Shown piece by piece: positions 9,901-21,181 of a stretch of 62,878 nt of DNA. The DNA is taken from the NCBI RefSeq assembly GCF_000746095.1, contig NZ_JQKP01000015.1, forward strand, positions 1-62,878, read 5' to 3'. How positions within the stretch are numbered: position 1 is the stretch's first letter; each line of letters starts with the position of its first letter. Origin of the DNA: Ferriphaselus sp. R-1. GTDB lineage: Bacteria > Pseudomonadota > Gammaproteobacteria > Burkholderiales > Gallionellaceae. The notes beneath the pieces are model-generated. The model saw nothing but the letters and a program-made list of their open reading frames with translations. It made no database searches and was not told where the DNA came from. Both the position numbers and the translations under genes were made by a program.

Positions 9901-10912
9901 GCAACATGCGCAACTGGTAGTGAACATGCTGTACGTTGCGTTGAGTGAGCCGTTCTGGCTGAACAATGAGAACGTGCGCGTGACGGTCAGTATGGGGGTG
10001 GCCGTGTACCCTGAAGGCGAGCGGCAGGGCGCTGCGGATGTGCTGCACAATGCCATGTTGGCGCTGCATCGAGCCAAACAGGCGGGCGGCGATCAATCGG
10101 TGGTGTTTGAAAATCGCATGGATGAGGTCGCCAAGCAGCGCTTCCAGTTGGAGCATGAACTGCGCAGTGCCCTGCCCGCCCGTGAACTGCGTCTGTACCT
10201 GCAACCGCAGGTGAATGCCGCCGGCAAAACGGTGGGAGCCGAAGCTCTGGTGCGCTGGCAACATCCGCAGCGCGGACTGGTGCCTCCGGTAGCATTCATC
10301 CCGATTGCCGAAGAGACTGACCTGATCATTGATCTGGAAGAGTGGGTCATGGCCGAGGTCTGTCGCTGGTTGACGCATCCTGTTCTCGCCTCGCGCAGCT
10401 TGCGCATAGCCGTCAATGTCAGTCCGCGCCATTTCCGCCGTGCCAATTTCGTGGCCTGGCTGAAGGAGCTGCTGGCTTCGTCCGGCGTGGAGCCTTCTCG
10501 CCTCATGCTGGAGGTGACAGAGGGTCTGGTGATCGAGAACGTGAACGATGTGATCGCCAAGATGCATGAGTTGACCGCGTTGGGCATCCACTTCTCGGTG
10601 GATGATTTTGGCACCGGCTATTCCTCGCTGGCCTATCTGCGGCGTCTGCCGCTGCACGAACTCAAGATCGATAAAACCTTTGTGCAAGAGGCGCCGGACA
10701 ATCCCGAAGGGGCTGCACTGGTGGAAACCATACTTTCGGTGGCCAAGCACTTGCATCTGAAGGTGGTGGCCGAAGGGGTAGAAACGGTCGAGCAGGCCGA
10801 GTTCCTGAATACGCGCGCTGTCGTGGTGCATCAAGGGTATCTGTTCGGCAGGCCGGATGTGCCGGAGCGATTCCTGGAGCGTCTGGTCGCTGAGGATAAG
10901 GAGGCGCAATGA
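6929..10912 (+). CDS. Membrane multi-PAS GGDEF/EAL protein
   Basis: A 1327-residue c-di-GMP enzyme. An N-terminal membrane helix (about 10-28) is followed by a periplasmic sensor region to about 185, a second helix (about 188-207), HAMP, several PAS/PAC units (roughly 265-880, with repeats of the DITERKQAE type), GGDEF (about 890-1045) and EAL (about 1065-1310). The GGDEF signature is TGDAF at residues 972-976, so cyclase activity is doubtful. The EAL motif at 1105-1107 and DDFGTGYSS are intact, suggesting a phosphodiesterase with a GGDEF domain that may serve as a GTP-sensing module. It overlaps the genes on both sides by ATGA, so the three are likely co-translated. Confidence 0.93.
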   Translation: MSPFRSLRYTVPAMVLLAFMGMTLLSAWFDYHNLEQHVEQDVAIRTVDAAARLGQLAERDLAEFPAHIEQEVMSLAAHVNDQLHIVAVLDPEGRVVFAQQADWSDRPAQDVIKAWSANRWIQAMHQALPLAEWDDRQRRFSVLMSFQYPRAPNELVSSKRGAIYLDYDISDELVRYRAQLFDTVLRDLAIAALLTALLSYVLHRAITQPLRRLQQATRRVATGDASVALTGFDSGELAELAADMRTMAQNVQLAQKGLDQQRLFLKRLLATLPDLVWLKDPEGRYLFCNPRFQAFFGHSEAEIIGRTDDYFVSRELADFFRRNDLLAIEVGKPRVNEEELVFASDGHVENVETIKTPLYGDDGALIGVLGIARDMSERLRDGQALRSSEATLQAILSATEDGLLAISSAGRVLLANARFTELWRIPQTVLESSDDRMLLEHVLDQLVDAPGFLAEVERLYGSAESSFDTLQFKDGRVFERYSCPLLQDGVQTGRVWSFRDVTTRKQAERLLLQERNLFIGGPAVAYAVLLQDGFPLSYISPNVLDVFGYAREEVMQPDFRLMDHVHPEDSARMTAELEAALVAGVRQFEQHYRMRHKDGGWRWITDYTVPVYAGDGSVGEVRGYLLDRTEQHQLMESMRIESAYRQALLDNFPFLVWMKDTASHFLAANRVFAEAAGVASVSALLGKTDLDVFKPELARAYMADDREVVDTGQPKNVEEPIEIAGQPARWFETYKSPVRDGEVIVGTVGFARDITERKQAEEALRNSELRFHALFDGALEGIVVADAETQQIRMTNRTAQTMLGYSAAELLSMTVSDLHPAADLPQVLEVFGRRARGESIPDAEFPVKRKDGSVFFSRIEAAQMELDGRHCAVGFFRDTTERRQAEEVMHRLTYTDPLTGLPNRDRLIEVLDQALSQAHQSGKLGALIKINVDRFKTINDAAGHALGDKLLVELAERIGDLLQPGDVLVRLTGDAFGVLLSSLGHSRTEALQHAQLVVNMLYVALSEPFWLNNENVRVTVSMGVAVYPEGERQGAADVLHNAMLALHRAKQAGGDQSVVFENRMDEVAKQRFQLEHELRSALPARELRLYLQPQVNAAGKTVGAEALVRWQHPQRGLVPPVAFIPIAEETDLIIDLEEWVMAEVCRWLTHPVLASRSLRIAVNVSPRHFRRANFVAWLKELLASSGVEPSRLMLEVTEGLVIENVNDVIAKMHELTALGIHFSVDDFGTGYSSLAYLRRLPLHELKIDKTFVQEAPDNPEGAALVETILSVAKHLHLKVVAEGVETVEQAEFLNTRAVVVHQGYLFGRPDVPERFLERLVAEDKEAQ

Positions 10913-12912
10913 GCGTCGTCGCGCGCTGTTTGACCGCAGTCGGTTGGAACTCGCTGTACCTGCTGCGGCGCATGATGCTGGCTACGTTCTTGTGCTTCTT
11001 CACCCTGACGGCGAGTGGTCAGGACGTGAGGATAGCTATACTGGCGAACCGTACCATTGCCGAATGTGAGGCGCGCTGGCAGCCGTTGGCGGCGTATCTG
11101 CGCCCCTCGCTGGAGGGGCGGCAGGTGAAGGTTCAGGTGATGTCGCCGGAGGATATTCAGAGCGCCGTGCTGTTGCGTCAGGTGGATTTCGTGCTGACCA
11201 ATCCCATGCAATACCAGCTCTTGCTTCATCGTGGCGGGCTATCAGCCCCGCTGGTGACGCTGGTCGAGCAGGAGCGGGGTCAGGCATTGTCCGCCATGGG
11301 CGGTGCGATCATCACGCTGGCAAACCGTAGCGACATCGCTGGTCTGGATGATGTGGTTGGGCTGTCGGTGGCGGTGACTTCCACGGAATCCATGGGCGGC
11401 TACGTGGCGCAGCGTTACGAGTTTTTTGCCGAGGGCGTCGATCTGATGCGCGGTACCAAGTGGGTGTTTGTCGGCATGCCCTACGACCAGGTCGTGCAGG
11501 CGGTACTGGATCGTCGTGCCGATGTGGGATTTATTCGCGGTGGCGAGATCGAGTACATGGAGCAACGGGGTCGTTTGAGTCACGGTCAGCTCAAGGTGAT
11601 ACATAGCCAGAACCTGCCGGAATATCCCTATGCCGTATCCACCCGCTTGTATCCGGAGTGGCCGCTGGCTGCCATGCCCGGCGTGAATGATGACCTCGTG
11701 CGTGCGGTGACGGCCGCGCTGTTGGCCATGCCGCACGGGGGGGAAGCGGCTCGCGCCATCGGCATTCATGGTTTTTCCACGCCGGCGAACTATCAGTCTG
11801 TCGAGTCCGTGCTGCGCGAGCTGCGCCTGCCTCCGTTCGAGGCTTTGCCGTCGTTCACCGTCAACGATGCCTGGCAGCGCTGGCGGGGCGAGTTTTCCGG
11901 CGTGGCCGGCTTGTTTTTTATCATTGTCGTCCTCACGCTGGGCTTGCTGGCCGGTCGTCTTCGCCTGAAGCGGCAACAGCTCAAGCTGGTAGAGCAGTCG
12001 CGCCAATTGAAGGAGACCGCACAGCAGTTGCAATTGGCATTAAGCAGTGCCGAACTGGGGACCTGGGCTTGGCATATCCCCAGTGGTGAGGTTACGTTTG
12101 ATGCCCGTTGGGCGGAGATGCTGGGTTACAAGCCGGACCAACTGGAGCCCAACCTGAGCACTTGGGAGCGACTGGTTCATGCCGACGATTGGGATGTGAT
12201 CGAAGCGGCTTTGCAGTCGCATTTGCGTGGCGAAACGGCGCAGTATGCTTCCGAGCATCGGCTGAAGCACAAAGATGGTCACTGGATCTGGGTACTGGAC
12301 AGTGGCAAGGTGGTGGAGCGCGATGCCGAGGGCAAGCCGCTGCGCGCGGTTGGCATCCATCAGGACATCACGCAGCGCAAATTGATGGAACAGCAGTTGC
12401 GCGAACTCGCCAACACGGATGTGTTGACCGCGCTGCCCAACCGTCGCCATTTCCTGTCGCGCCTGGAAGAGGAGCTCGCACGTCTGCGGCGCGGCGGCGA
12501 GCAACATGCAGCTCTCCTGTTGCTTGATCTGGATTTCTTCAAACGCGTCAATGACAGCTTCGGCCATGAAGCGGGTGACAAGGTGCTGCGTGCGTTTGCT
12601 GATACTGTGCGCGGTACTTTGCGCAAAAGCGACGTGGCTGGGCGTTTGGGCGGCGAGGAATTTGGGATATTGCTGCCCGGTATTGTGCAGGGGAACGCAC
12701 GCGAATTCGCTGAGCGTTTGCGTGAGAAAGTGGCCGCTGGCAGCATCGAATATCAGGGGCAGACGCTAAAGATCACCGTCAGTATCGGCCTCACTGAGCT
12801 GACTTCCGAAGGGGCTCCGCAGACGCAACTGGCGCGCGCCGACAAAGCCCTGTATCAAGCCAAGGAGTTAGGCCGGAATCGCGTGGAGTCGTATTCTCTG
12901 TCCATGGTTTAG
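10909..12912 (+). CDS. PhnD-like binding domain/PAS/GGDEF diguanylate cyclase
   Basis: 667 residues. The N terminus has a hydrophobic segment (LRRMMLATFLCFFTL) consistent with a signal or anchor. Residues about 40-310 form a phosphate/phosphonate (PhnD-like) binding fold, with features such as NPMQYQLLLHRGG and the DRRADVGFIRGGEIEYM loop. A membrane helix follows near residues 325-347 (GLFFIIVVLTLGLLAGRL), then one PAS/PAC (about 370-495) and GGDEF (about 500-660). The signature is GGEEF at 581-585, so cyclase activity is expected. The layout is a one-protein periplasmic sensor to cytoplasmic c-di-GMP output. It starts inside the stop of the GGDEF/EAL gene. Confidence 0.92.
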   Translation: MSVVARCLTAVGWNSLYLLRRMMLATFLCFFTLTASGQDVRIAILANRTIAECEARWQPLAAYLRPSLEGRQVKVQVMSPEDIQSAVLLRQVDFVLTNPMQYQLLLHRGGLSAPLVTLVEQERGQALSAMGGAIITLANRSDIAGLDDVVGLSVAVTSTESMGGYVAQRYEFFAEGVDLMRGTKWVFVGMPYDQVVQAVLDRRADVGFIRGGEIEYMEQRGRLSHGQLKVIHSQNLPEYPYAVSTRLYPEWPLAAMPGVNDDLVRAVTAALLAMPHGGEAARAIGIHGFSTPANYQSVESVLRELRLPPFEALPSFTVNDAWQRWRGEFSGVAGLFFIIVVLTLGLLAGRLRLKRQQLKLVEQSRQLKETAQQLQLALSSAELGTWAWHIPSGEVTFDARWAEMLGYKPDQLEPNLSTWERLVHADDWDVIEAALQSHLRGETAQYASEHRLKHKDGHWIWVLDSGKVVERDAEGKPLRAVGIHQDITQRKLMEQQLRELANTDVLTALPNRRHFLSRLEEELARLRRGGEQHAALLLLDLDFFKRVNDSFGHEAGDKVLRAFADTVRGTLRKSDVAGRLGGEEFGILLPGIVQGNAREFAERLREKVAAGSIEYQGQTLKITVSIGLTELTSEGAPQTQLARADKALYQAKELGRNRVESYSLSMV

Positions 12913-12990
12913 CTCAGGCGGAGGCGGAGCTGTCTAGTCATGCCGTAAAGTTCAGCAGATCCGCATTTGCCCGTACAATGCGCGACTACC

Positions 12991-15015
<2,025 letters not shown>

Positions 15016-15050
15016 AAACGGGCGCGACCTTGTGATCGCGCCCGTTTCGG
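15016..15050. terminator. Bidirectional terminator between uvrB and a small membrane gene
   Basis: A 12-bp perfect inverted repeat, AAACGGGCGCGA and TCGCGCCCGTTT, with an 8-base loop. It follows the uvrB stop and also ends the converging minus-strand gene, where the T run is better. Confidence 0.75.
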
Positions 15051-15065
15051 CTGTGCTGCTTCGAA

Positions 15066-15236
15066 TTACTGCTTGGGAATCTGCGGGCAGTCGGAATTCA
15101 TCATCAAGCCAGCGCCGTAGCCGATGCTGCCGATGGCCAGCATGGCGAAACCCATGCCCAAGAACGTCTTGCCGCTGGCGAACGCCAAGGCCACACAAGC
15201 CAGACCGAAGGCCATGATCATCACTGGTTTGCTCAT
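15066..15236 (-). CDS. Small membrane protein, unknown function
   Basis: A 56-residue protein starting MSKPVMIMAFGLACVALAF, with two hydrophobic stretches (about 4-20 and 25-43) and a short Cys-containing tail. The frame is open further upstream, but the ATG at 15236 follows AAGGGGT at a good distance, which picks this start. I do not recognise the family. It stands alone, converges on uvrB and shares its terminator. Confidence 0.6.
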   Translation of the reverse strand: MSKPVMIMAFGLACVALAFASGKTFLGMGFAMLAIGSIGYGAGLMMNSDCPQIPKQ

Positions 15237-15388
15237 TCCGTACCCCTTAAATAATGGAAGTTGTTGAATTCGTTTCAAGCGCCCTGTCGCTTGAGTGGGC
15301 GTGATTCTACCGGAATTCGCCCGTCGTGCAATTTGATAATCGCAGGGGAGCGCATTAACATGCGACACCCTAGCCACGGAGTCCTGCC

Positions 15389-16096
15389 ATGAAACCTGTC
15401 GCCATCTTTCGCCATGCTCCCTCCGAAGGCCCCGGCCTGCTGGCCGATTACCTGAACGAACGCGGCATTCCCTGGCAGCTGGTGCGTATCGACGCGGGCG
15501 AGGCAGTGCCGGATGCGGCGGCAGGATTCTCCGGGCTGGCGTTCATGGGCGGCCCGATGAGCGTGAACGACGACCTGCCGTGGATAGCGCCGGTACTGGC
15601 TTTGATCCGCGATGCCGTGGCGCGCGAGATCCCGGTGCTCGGACATTGTCTGGGCGGGCAGTTGATGAGCAAAGCGCTGGGCGGAGTGGTGACGCGCAAC
15701 CCGGTCAAGGAGATCGGCTGGGGCCGGGTGGCTGTGGCGGAAAGCGCGGCTGCGCGCGACTGGTTCGGGGAGGTGCGGGCGTTTCAGGCGTTCCACTGGC
15801 ATGGCGAGACTTTCTCCCTGCCGCCGGGTGCGGAGTTGCTGCTGTCCAGTCAGCACTGCGCCCATCAAGCCTACTCACTGGGCAAGCACCTCGCCTTGCA
15901 ATGCCATATCGAGATGACCGAAGCCATGATCCGCGACTGGTGCGCAGTCGGCGCAGACGAGATCGCTGCCGCACCCGATTCACCGGCGGTCCAGACCGTG
16001 GGGCAGATGCAGGCGGAAATGGCGGATCAGCTCCCCCAACTGCATGCCGTGTCGCAGCGGCTCTACGGTCATTGGGTAAGTGGACTGCGAGATTGA
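15389..16096 (+). CDS. Class I glutamine amidotransferase
   Basis: A 235-residue stand-alone GATase1 domain. The nucleophile elbow is GHCLGG with Cys87, and the other catalytic residues are in QCHIEMTE (His173, Glu175). The FHWHGETF segment is typical of the GMP synthase-like amidotransferases that lack a synthase partner. Function beyond glutamine hydrolysis is unknown. The start at 15389 (MKPVAIFRHAPSEGPG) fits the family. It precedes rimP but has a gap with its own promoter-like element between. Confidence 0.88.
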   Translation: MKPVAIFRHAPSEGPGLLADYLNERGIPWQLVRIDAGEAVPDAAAGFSGLAFMGGPMSVNDDLPWIAPVLALIRDAVAREIPVLGHCLGGQLMSKALGGVVTRNPVKEIGWGRVAVAESAAARDWFGEVRAFQAFHWHGETFSLPPGAELLLSSQHCAHQAYSLGKHLALQCHIEMTEAMIRDWCAVGADEIAAAPDSPAVQTVGQMQAEMADQLPQLHAVSQRLYGHWVSGLRD

Positions 16097-16132
16097 TCGA
16101 AAAGACAATTTTCTATTGGGGGGATTCTTTGC

Positions 16133-16138
16133 TATAAT
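16133..16138 (+). promoter_or_regulatory. Candidate -10 box of the rimP-nusA-infB operon
   Basis: A TATAAT hexamer 58 bases before the rimP ATG, in the AT-rich stretch after the amidotransferase gene. I cannot identify a firm -35 partner. Its place just before this operon makes it a plausible promoter. Confidence 0.45.
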
Positions 16139-16195
16139 CCCGCCGCAGTTTTGAGATGGGCCTTGAGCCCGTTTTTTATTTGTGGAACGGAAAAC

Positions 16196-16627
16196 ATGGC
16201 GGATGTGGCAAAGCTGGTCGAAACGACCGTGGTGGGGCTGGGTTACGAGCTGGTGGACTTCGAGGTCTCCGGTCGTGGCCTGATGCGCGTTTTCCTGGAT
16301 AAGCCGGAAGGCATCGCGCTGGAAGACTGCGAGCGGGTCAGTCATCAGTTGACGCGCTTGTTCACGGTGGAGAACGTGGAGTTCGACAGGCTGGAAGTGT
16401 CGTCGCCGGGCTTGGACAGGCCGCTGAAGAAAGAGGCGGACTTTGTGCGCTTCGCCGGGGCGAAGGCGCAAGTGAAGTTGCGTATGCCCCTGAGTGGGCG
16501 GAAGAATTTTGTCGGCATCCTGGGTGGTGTGCAGGATGGTGTGATGCAGCTCGATGTCGATGGCGTGCCGGTAGATATCGAGTTGGCGAATGTGGACAAG
16601 GCGCGTCTGGTGCCGGTGTTCGATTGA
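16196..16627 (+). CDS. rimP: Ribosome maturation factor RimP
   Basis: Assists maturation of the 30S subunit. The 143 residues include an N-terminal alpha/beta domain ([20 protein letters not shown]), the signature [10 protein letters not shown], and a C-terminal SH3-like barrel ([17 protein letters not shown]). The ATG at 16196 is chosen because it matches the family N terminus (MADVAKLVE), although the frame is open upstream. First gene of the translation cluster rimP-nusA-infB-rbfA-truB-rpsO-pnp. Confidence 0.95.
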   Translation: MADVAKLVETTVVGLGYELVDFEVSGRGLMRVFLDKPEGIALEDCERVSHQLTRLFTVENVEFDRLEVSSPGLDRPLKKEADFVRFAGAKAQVKLRMPLSGRKNFVGILGGVQDGVMQLDVDGVPVDIELANVDKARLVPVFD

Positions 16628-16651
16628 GATTGTATCGTTGGAGACAGTGAA

Positions 16652-18124
16652 ATGAGTCGTGAAGTCCTGTTGTTGGTTGATGTCCTGGCGCGTGAGAAGA
16701 ACGTGGATCGGGAAGTGGTGTTCGGCGCGCTGGAGTCGGCTCTGGCATCCGCCACGAAGAAGCGTTTCGAGGACGAGGCCGATGTGCGCGTCAGCATCGA
16801 CCGCAATACCGGCGAATATGATTCCTTCCGCCGCTGGCAGGTGATGGACGACGAGACCTTTGAGACACCTGATCTGCACATTAAGCTGGAAGAGGCGAGG
16901 AAGTCGAATCCCGACATCCAGTTGGAAGAGTTCATCGAGGAGCCGCTGGAATCCATCGACTTCGGTCGTATCGGCGCGCAGGCCGCCAAGCAGGTGATCT
17001 TCCAGAAGATCCGTGATGCCGAGCGCGAGCAGATCCTCGCCGACTTCATGGCGCGCAGCGAGCATCTGGTGTCCGGCACGGTCAAGCGCCTGGAGCGCGG
17101 CAATGCCATCATCGAGTTCGGCAAGATCGAAGCGCTGCTGCCGCGTGAACAGATGATCCCCAAGGAGAATCTGCGCGTGGGCGACCGCGTCCGTGCCTAT
17201 CTGCTGCGTGTCGATCGCGGTGTGCGTGGTCCGCAGATCATCTTATCCCGTGTCTCGCCCGAGTTCCTGGTCAAGCTGTTCGAGCTGGAAGTGCCGGAGA
17301 TCGAGGAAGGGCTGCTGGAGATCGTCAGCGCCGCCCGTGACCCCGGTTCCCGCGCCAAGATCGCCGTGCGCTCGCACGACCAGCGCCTCGACCCTATCGG
17401 CACTTGCGTCGGTATGCGCGGTTCGCGCGTGCAGGCAGTGACCAACGAGCTGGCTGGTGAGCGTGTGGACATCGTGCTGTGGTCGGAAGACCCGGCGACC
17501 AACGTGATCAACGCGCTGGCTCCGGCGGATGTGACCAGCATCGTGGTGGACGAAGAGCAGCACAGCATGGACGTGGTGGTGGAAGAGGAAAGTCTGGCGC
17601 AAGCCATCGGTCGCGGCGGTCAGAACGTGCGTCTGGCCAGCCAGATGACCGGCTGGGAGCTGAACATCATGACCGTCGAGGATTTCGAGGCGAAGAACGG
17701 TCAGGAGACGGCCAAGGTGCGCGACCTGTTCATGTCCAAGCTGGACGTGGACGAGGAAGTCGCCGACATCCTGGTGCAGGAAGGCTTCAATACGCTGGAA
17801 GAGGTGGCTTACGTGCCGCTGGAAGAGATGCTGGAGATCGAAGCGTTCGATGAGGCGACCGTCGAAGAGTTGCGCAGCCGCGCCCGTAACGCCTTGCTGA
17901 CGGCGGCGATCGCCAACGAAGAAGAAGTGGAACACCATATCGAAGACCTGCATAAGCTGGATGGCATGGACGACGAGACTGCGCGCATCCTGGCAAGCAA
18001 GGGTGTGGGTACGCAGGAAGCGCTGGCCGATCTGGACGTGGAAGAGTTGGTCGACATGACGGGCATGGACGCAGAGCGCGCCAATGCGCTGATCATGGCG
18101 GCTCGCGCTCCCTGGTTCGCATAA
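16652..18124 (+). CDS. nusA: Transcription termination/antitermination factor NusA
   Basis: Binds RNA polymerase and modulates pausing, termination and antitermination. Its 490 residues show the N-terminal polymerase-binding domain (about 1-130), S1 domain (about 135-200), two KH domains (about 230-345, with [15 protein letters not shown] and [13 protein letters not shown]) and two acidic C-terminal repeats (about 360-490). It begins [13 protein letters not shown] at 16652, 24 bases after rimP. Both acidic repeats are present, as in other proteobacteria. Confidence 0.97.
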   Translation: MSREVLLLVDVLAREKNVDREVVFGALESALASATKKRFEDEADVRVSIDRNTGEYDSFRRWQVMDDETFETPDLHIKLEEARKSNPDIQLEEFIEEPLESIDFGRIGAQAAKQVIFQKIRDAEREQILADFMARSEHLVSGTVKRLERGNAIIEFGKIEALLPREQMIPKENLRVGDRVRAYLLRVDRGVRGPQIILSRVSPEFLVKLFELEVPEIEEGLLEIVSAARDPGSRAKIAVRSHDQRLDPIGTCVGMRGSRVQAVTNELAGERVDIVLWSEDPATNVINALAPADVTSIVVDEEQHSMDVVVEEESLAQAIGRGGQNVRLASQMTGWELNIMTVEDFEAKNGQETAKVRDLFMSKLDVDEEVADILVQEGFNTLEEVAYVPLEEMLEIEAFDEATVEELRSRARNALLTAAIANEEEVEHHIEDLHKLDGMDDETARILASKGVGTQEALADLDVEELVDMTGMDAERANALIMAARAPWFA

Positions 18125-18157
18125 GGCGGCTTCGATACAAACTTAGGGGTAGTGGCA

Positions 18158-20806
18158 ATGGGAAAAATGAATGTGGCGCAGTTCGCCGGCGAGCTCGGTC
18201 AGCCGGTATCACTGCTGCTGGAGCAGTTTCAGTCTGCTGGCGTGGCCAAGCAGTCCGAGGCTGACCAGGTATCCGAGCAGGACAAGGCTCAGTTGTTGGC
18301 GTATCTGCGCACCGCGCACGGTGGGGCCAGCAAGAGCAAGATCACTTTGACCCGGCGCGAAACCACCGAGATCAAGAAGTCGGACAGTTCCGGCAAGGCA
18401 CGCACCATCCAGGTGGAGGTGCGCAAGAAGCGCGTGGTGGCACCACAGCAGCCCGTAGCGGCAGCGGTCGTGTCGGTTGCCACGGCGGCTGATCCCGTCG
18501 CCCCGGCTGCGCCAGTCACCCCGGTCGCCAATGTGCTGACTGATGGTGAGCGTGCCGCCCGCGAGGCGGAAGCACGTCTGCAAGCTGAACTGGCGGAGCG
18601 TCAAGCCGCCGAGATCCGTGCCAAGCAGGAGCGTAACAAGCGCAAGCATGCCGAGCCCGAGCAGCCGGAAGTGGTCGCTGCGCAGCCGGTGTCTGAGCCG
18701 GCTCCATCGGCAGCGCCTGTCGCTACGCCGCAGATCGGTGCGCCGGTGGTGCTTGCGGCACCGGCTGCCCCAGCTGATCTGACCGATGGGACGTTGCACA
18801 AACCTGCACCCCGTCCCGGTGACAAGGTGTCCAAGCCCGCCCTCAAGAAGGGTGTCGCCAAACCAGCCGTTCCGGCCAAGGACAGCCCGTGGGATGCCGA
18901 TGGTCACAAGAAGCGCACGCCAGCCAAGACGGCGGTGGATGCCCGCGCGACGACCACCCGCAACACCGGGCATGGTCGGGCACTGCGTCACGATAAGCAC
19001 AGCAAGCAGGATGCGGCACAACACGCATTCTCCCTGCCGACTGAGCCTATGGTGCGCGAGGTGATGGTCCCGGAGACCCTCACTGTGGCCGAGTTGGCGC
19101 AGAAGATGGCGGTCAAGGCTGCCGAGATCATCAAGGTGCTGATGAAGATGGGCTCGATGGTCACCATCAACCAGGTGCTGGATCAGGAGACTGCGATGAT
19201 CGTGGTCGAAGAGTTGGGTCACGTCGCCAAGGCGGCCAAGGCCGACGATCCCGATGCCTATCTGGTGGATGATGCCGAGCACAAGGACCTGGTGATGGAG
19301 CATCGCGCCCCGGTGGTGACGGTGATGGGCCACGTCGACCACGGCAAGACCTCGCTGCTGGACTACATCCGCCGCACCCGTGTCGCTTCCGGCGAAGCGG
19401 GCGGCATCACCCAGCACATCGGCGCGTATCACGTGGATACGCCGCGCGGTATGGTGACGTTCCTCGATACACCGGGTCACGAAGCGTTCACCGCGATGCG
19501 TGCGCGTGGTGCCAAGGTGACCGACATCGTGGTGCTGGTGGTGGCGGCGGACGACGGCGTGATGCCGCAGACCCGCGAAGCTATCCACCACGCCAAGGCG
19601 GCGGGCGTGCCCATCGTGGTGGCCGTGACCAAGATCGACAAGCCTGAAGCCAACTCCGAGCGCGTCAAGCAGGAGCTGGTGACCGAAGGCGTGGTGCCGG
19701 AAGATTGGGGCGGCGATGCGATGTTCGTGGAAGTCTCGGCCAAGAGTGGTCAGGGCATCGACGCGTTGCTGGAAGGTATCCTGCTGCAGGCGGAAGTGCT
19801 GGAATTGAAGGCGGCCAAGGATGCCAACGCCAAGGGTATCGTGATCGAGGCCCGCCTGGACAAGGGCAAGGGCCCGGTCGCCACCGTGCTGGTGCAGGGC
19901 GGTACGCTGAAGCGCGGCGACACCGTGCTGGTCGGCGCCGTGTTCGGTCGCGTGCGCGCCATGTTGGACGAGAACGGCAAGCCGACCACGGAAGCCGGTC
20001 CCTCCATCCCGGTGGAAATTCAAGGTTTGTCCGAAGTGCCGGTGGCCGGCGAGGATTTCCTGGTGCTGTCCGACGAGAAGAAGGCGCGCGAGATCGCGCT
20101 GTTCCGTCAGGGCAAGTTCCGCGACGTGAAGCTGGCCAAGCAGCAGGCCGCCAAGCTGGAGAACATGTTCGAGCAGATGGCCGAAGGCGAGGTCAGCACG
20201 CTGGCCTTGATCATCAAGGCCGACGTGCAGGGTTCGTGCGAAGCCATCGCGCATTCGCTGGCCAAGCTGTCCACCCCCGAAGTCAAAGTCAACATCATCC
20301 ACAGTGCGGTGGGCGGCATCACCGAGTCCGACATCAATCTGGCGCTGGCTTCCAAGGCCATCGTCATCGGCTTCAACTCGCGTGCCGACGCGACGGCGCG
20401 CAAGCTGGCCGAAGCCTCGGGCGTGGAGATCCGTTACTACAACATCATCTACGCCATGGTCGATGAGATCAAGGCGGCGATGTCCGGCATGTTGGCTCCC
20501 GAGAAGAAGGAAGTCATCTTGGGTGCGGTCGAGATCCGTCAGGTGTTCCACATCTCCAAGGTGGGTACGATCGCCGGTTGCTATGTGACCGAAGGTCTGG
20601 TCAAGCGCAGCGCCGAAGTCCGCGTGCTGCGCAGCAACGTGGTGATCCACACCGGTGAACTGGATTCGCTCAAGCGCTTCAAGGACGACGTGAAGGAAGT
20701 GAAATCCAACTTCGAGTGCGGCTTGTCGCTCAAGGGCTACAATGATCTGGAAGTCGGCGATGTGCTGGAAGTGTTCGAGATCGTCGAAGTGGCACGCGCA
20801 CTGTAA
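18158..20806 (+). CDS. infB: Translation initiation factor IF-2
   Basis: GTPase that brings initiator tRNA to the 30S subunit. 882 residues: an N-terminal IF2N domain (about 1-55), a long Ala/Pro/Val-rich linker (about 90-270), a second IF2N domain (about 300-350), then the G domain with [20 protein letters not shown] and TKIDK, and domains II-IV. The ATG at 18158 lies 8 bases after AGGGG; a GTG at 18152 in the same frame is too close to that site. The stop overlaps the rbfA start (TAATG at 20805-20809). Confidence 0.97.
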   Translation: MGKMNVAQFAGELGQPVSLLLEQFQSAGVAKQSEADQVSEQDKAQLLAYLRTAHGGASKSKITLTRRETTEIKKSDSSGKARTIQVEVRKKRVVAPQQPVAAAVVSVATAADPVAPAAPVTPVANVLTDGERAAREAEARLQAELAERQAAEIRAKQERNKRKHAEPEQPEVVAAQPVSEPAPSAAPVATPQIGAPVVLAAPAAPADLTDGTLHKPAPRPGDKVSKPALKKGVAKPAVPAKDSPWDADGHKKRTPAKTAVDARATTTRNTGHGRALRHDKHSKQDAAQHAFSLPTEPMVREVMVPETLTVAELAQKMAVKAAEIIKVLMKMGSMVTINQVLDQETAMIVVEELGHVAKAAKADDPDAYLVDDAEHKDLVMEHRAPVVTVMGHVDHGKTSLLDYIRRTRVASGEAGGITQHIGAYHVDTPRGMVTFLDTPGHEAFTAMRARGAKVTDIVVLVVAADDGVMPQTREAIHHAKAAGVPIVVAVTKIDKPEANSERVKQELVTEGVVPEDWGGDAMFVEVSAKSGQGIDALLEGILLQAEVLELKAAKDANAKGIVIEARLDKGKGPVATVLVQGGTLKRGDTVLVGAVFGRVRAMLDENGKPTTEAGPSIPVEIQGLSEVPVAGEDFLVLSDEKKAREIALFRQGKFRDVKLAKQQAAKLENMFEQMAEGEVSTLALIIKADVQGSCEAIAHSLAKLSTPEVKVNIIHSAVGGITESDINLALASKAIVIGFNSRADATARKLAEASGVEIRYYNIIYAMVDEIKAAMSGMLAPEKKEVILGAVEIRQVFHISKVGTIAGCYVTEGLVKRSAEVRVLRSNVVIHTGELDSLKRFKDDVKEVKSNFECGLSLKGYNDLEVGDVLEVFEIVEVARAL

Positions 20807-21171
20807 TGCCCAAGGATTACGCCCGCACCGACCGCATCGCCCAGCAGATCCAGCGCGAACTGGCTGAGGCGATTCGTCTGGAGTTGAAAGACCCGCGCGT
20901 GAAGCTGGTGACGGTGACCGATGTCGAGGTCGCCAAGGATTATTCCCACGCCAAGGTGTTTTACACTGCGCTGGAGGGGAATAGCCCTGAGCTGCAGCAA
21001 GGGCTGGAGCGCGCCAGCGGGTTCTTGCGCCGCCATGTCGGGCAGGCGATCAAGCTGCGCATCGTGCCGCAACTGCACTTTGTCTATGATGCCTCGGTCG
21101 AGCGTGGCTCGCAGCTGTCGCAACTGATCGACCAGGCGGTCGCCAGCGATCGGCATTCCGCAGAGGATTGA
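20806..21171 (+). CDS. rbfA: 30S ribosome-binding factor RbfA
   Basis: Binds the 30S subunit during 16S rRNA 5'-end maturation and cold adaptation. 121 residues with the KH-like fold: RTDRIAQQIQRELAEAI at the N terminus, LKDPRVKLVTVTDVEVAKDYSHAKVF in the middle and LRIVPQLHFVYDASVERG near the C terminus. Its ATG overlaps the infB stop codon, so translation is coupled. Complete. Confidence 0.96.
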   Translation: MPKDYARTDRIAQQIQRELAEAIRLELKDPRVKLVTVTDVEVAKDYSHAKVFYTALEGNSPELQQGLERASGFLRRHVGQAIKLRIVPQLHFVYDASVERGSQLSQLIDQAVASDRHSAED

Positions 21172-21181
21172 GGCGGTCGGC

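Noticed and set aside
18209..20650. Very long minus-strand frame opposite infB
   Set aside because: A shadow of the GC-rich infB gene; the sequence is His/Asp/Gly-rich with no family pattern.
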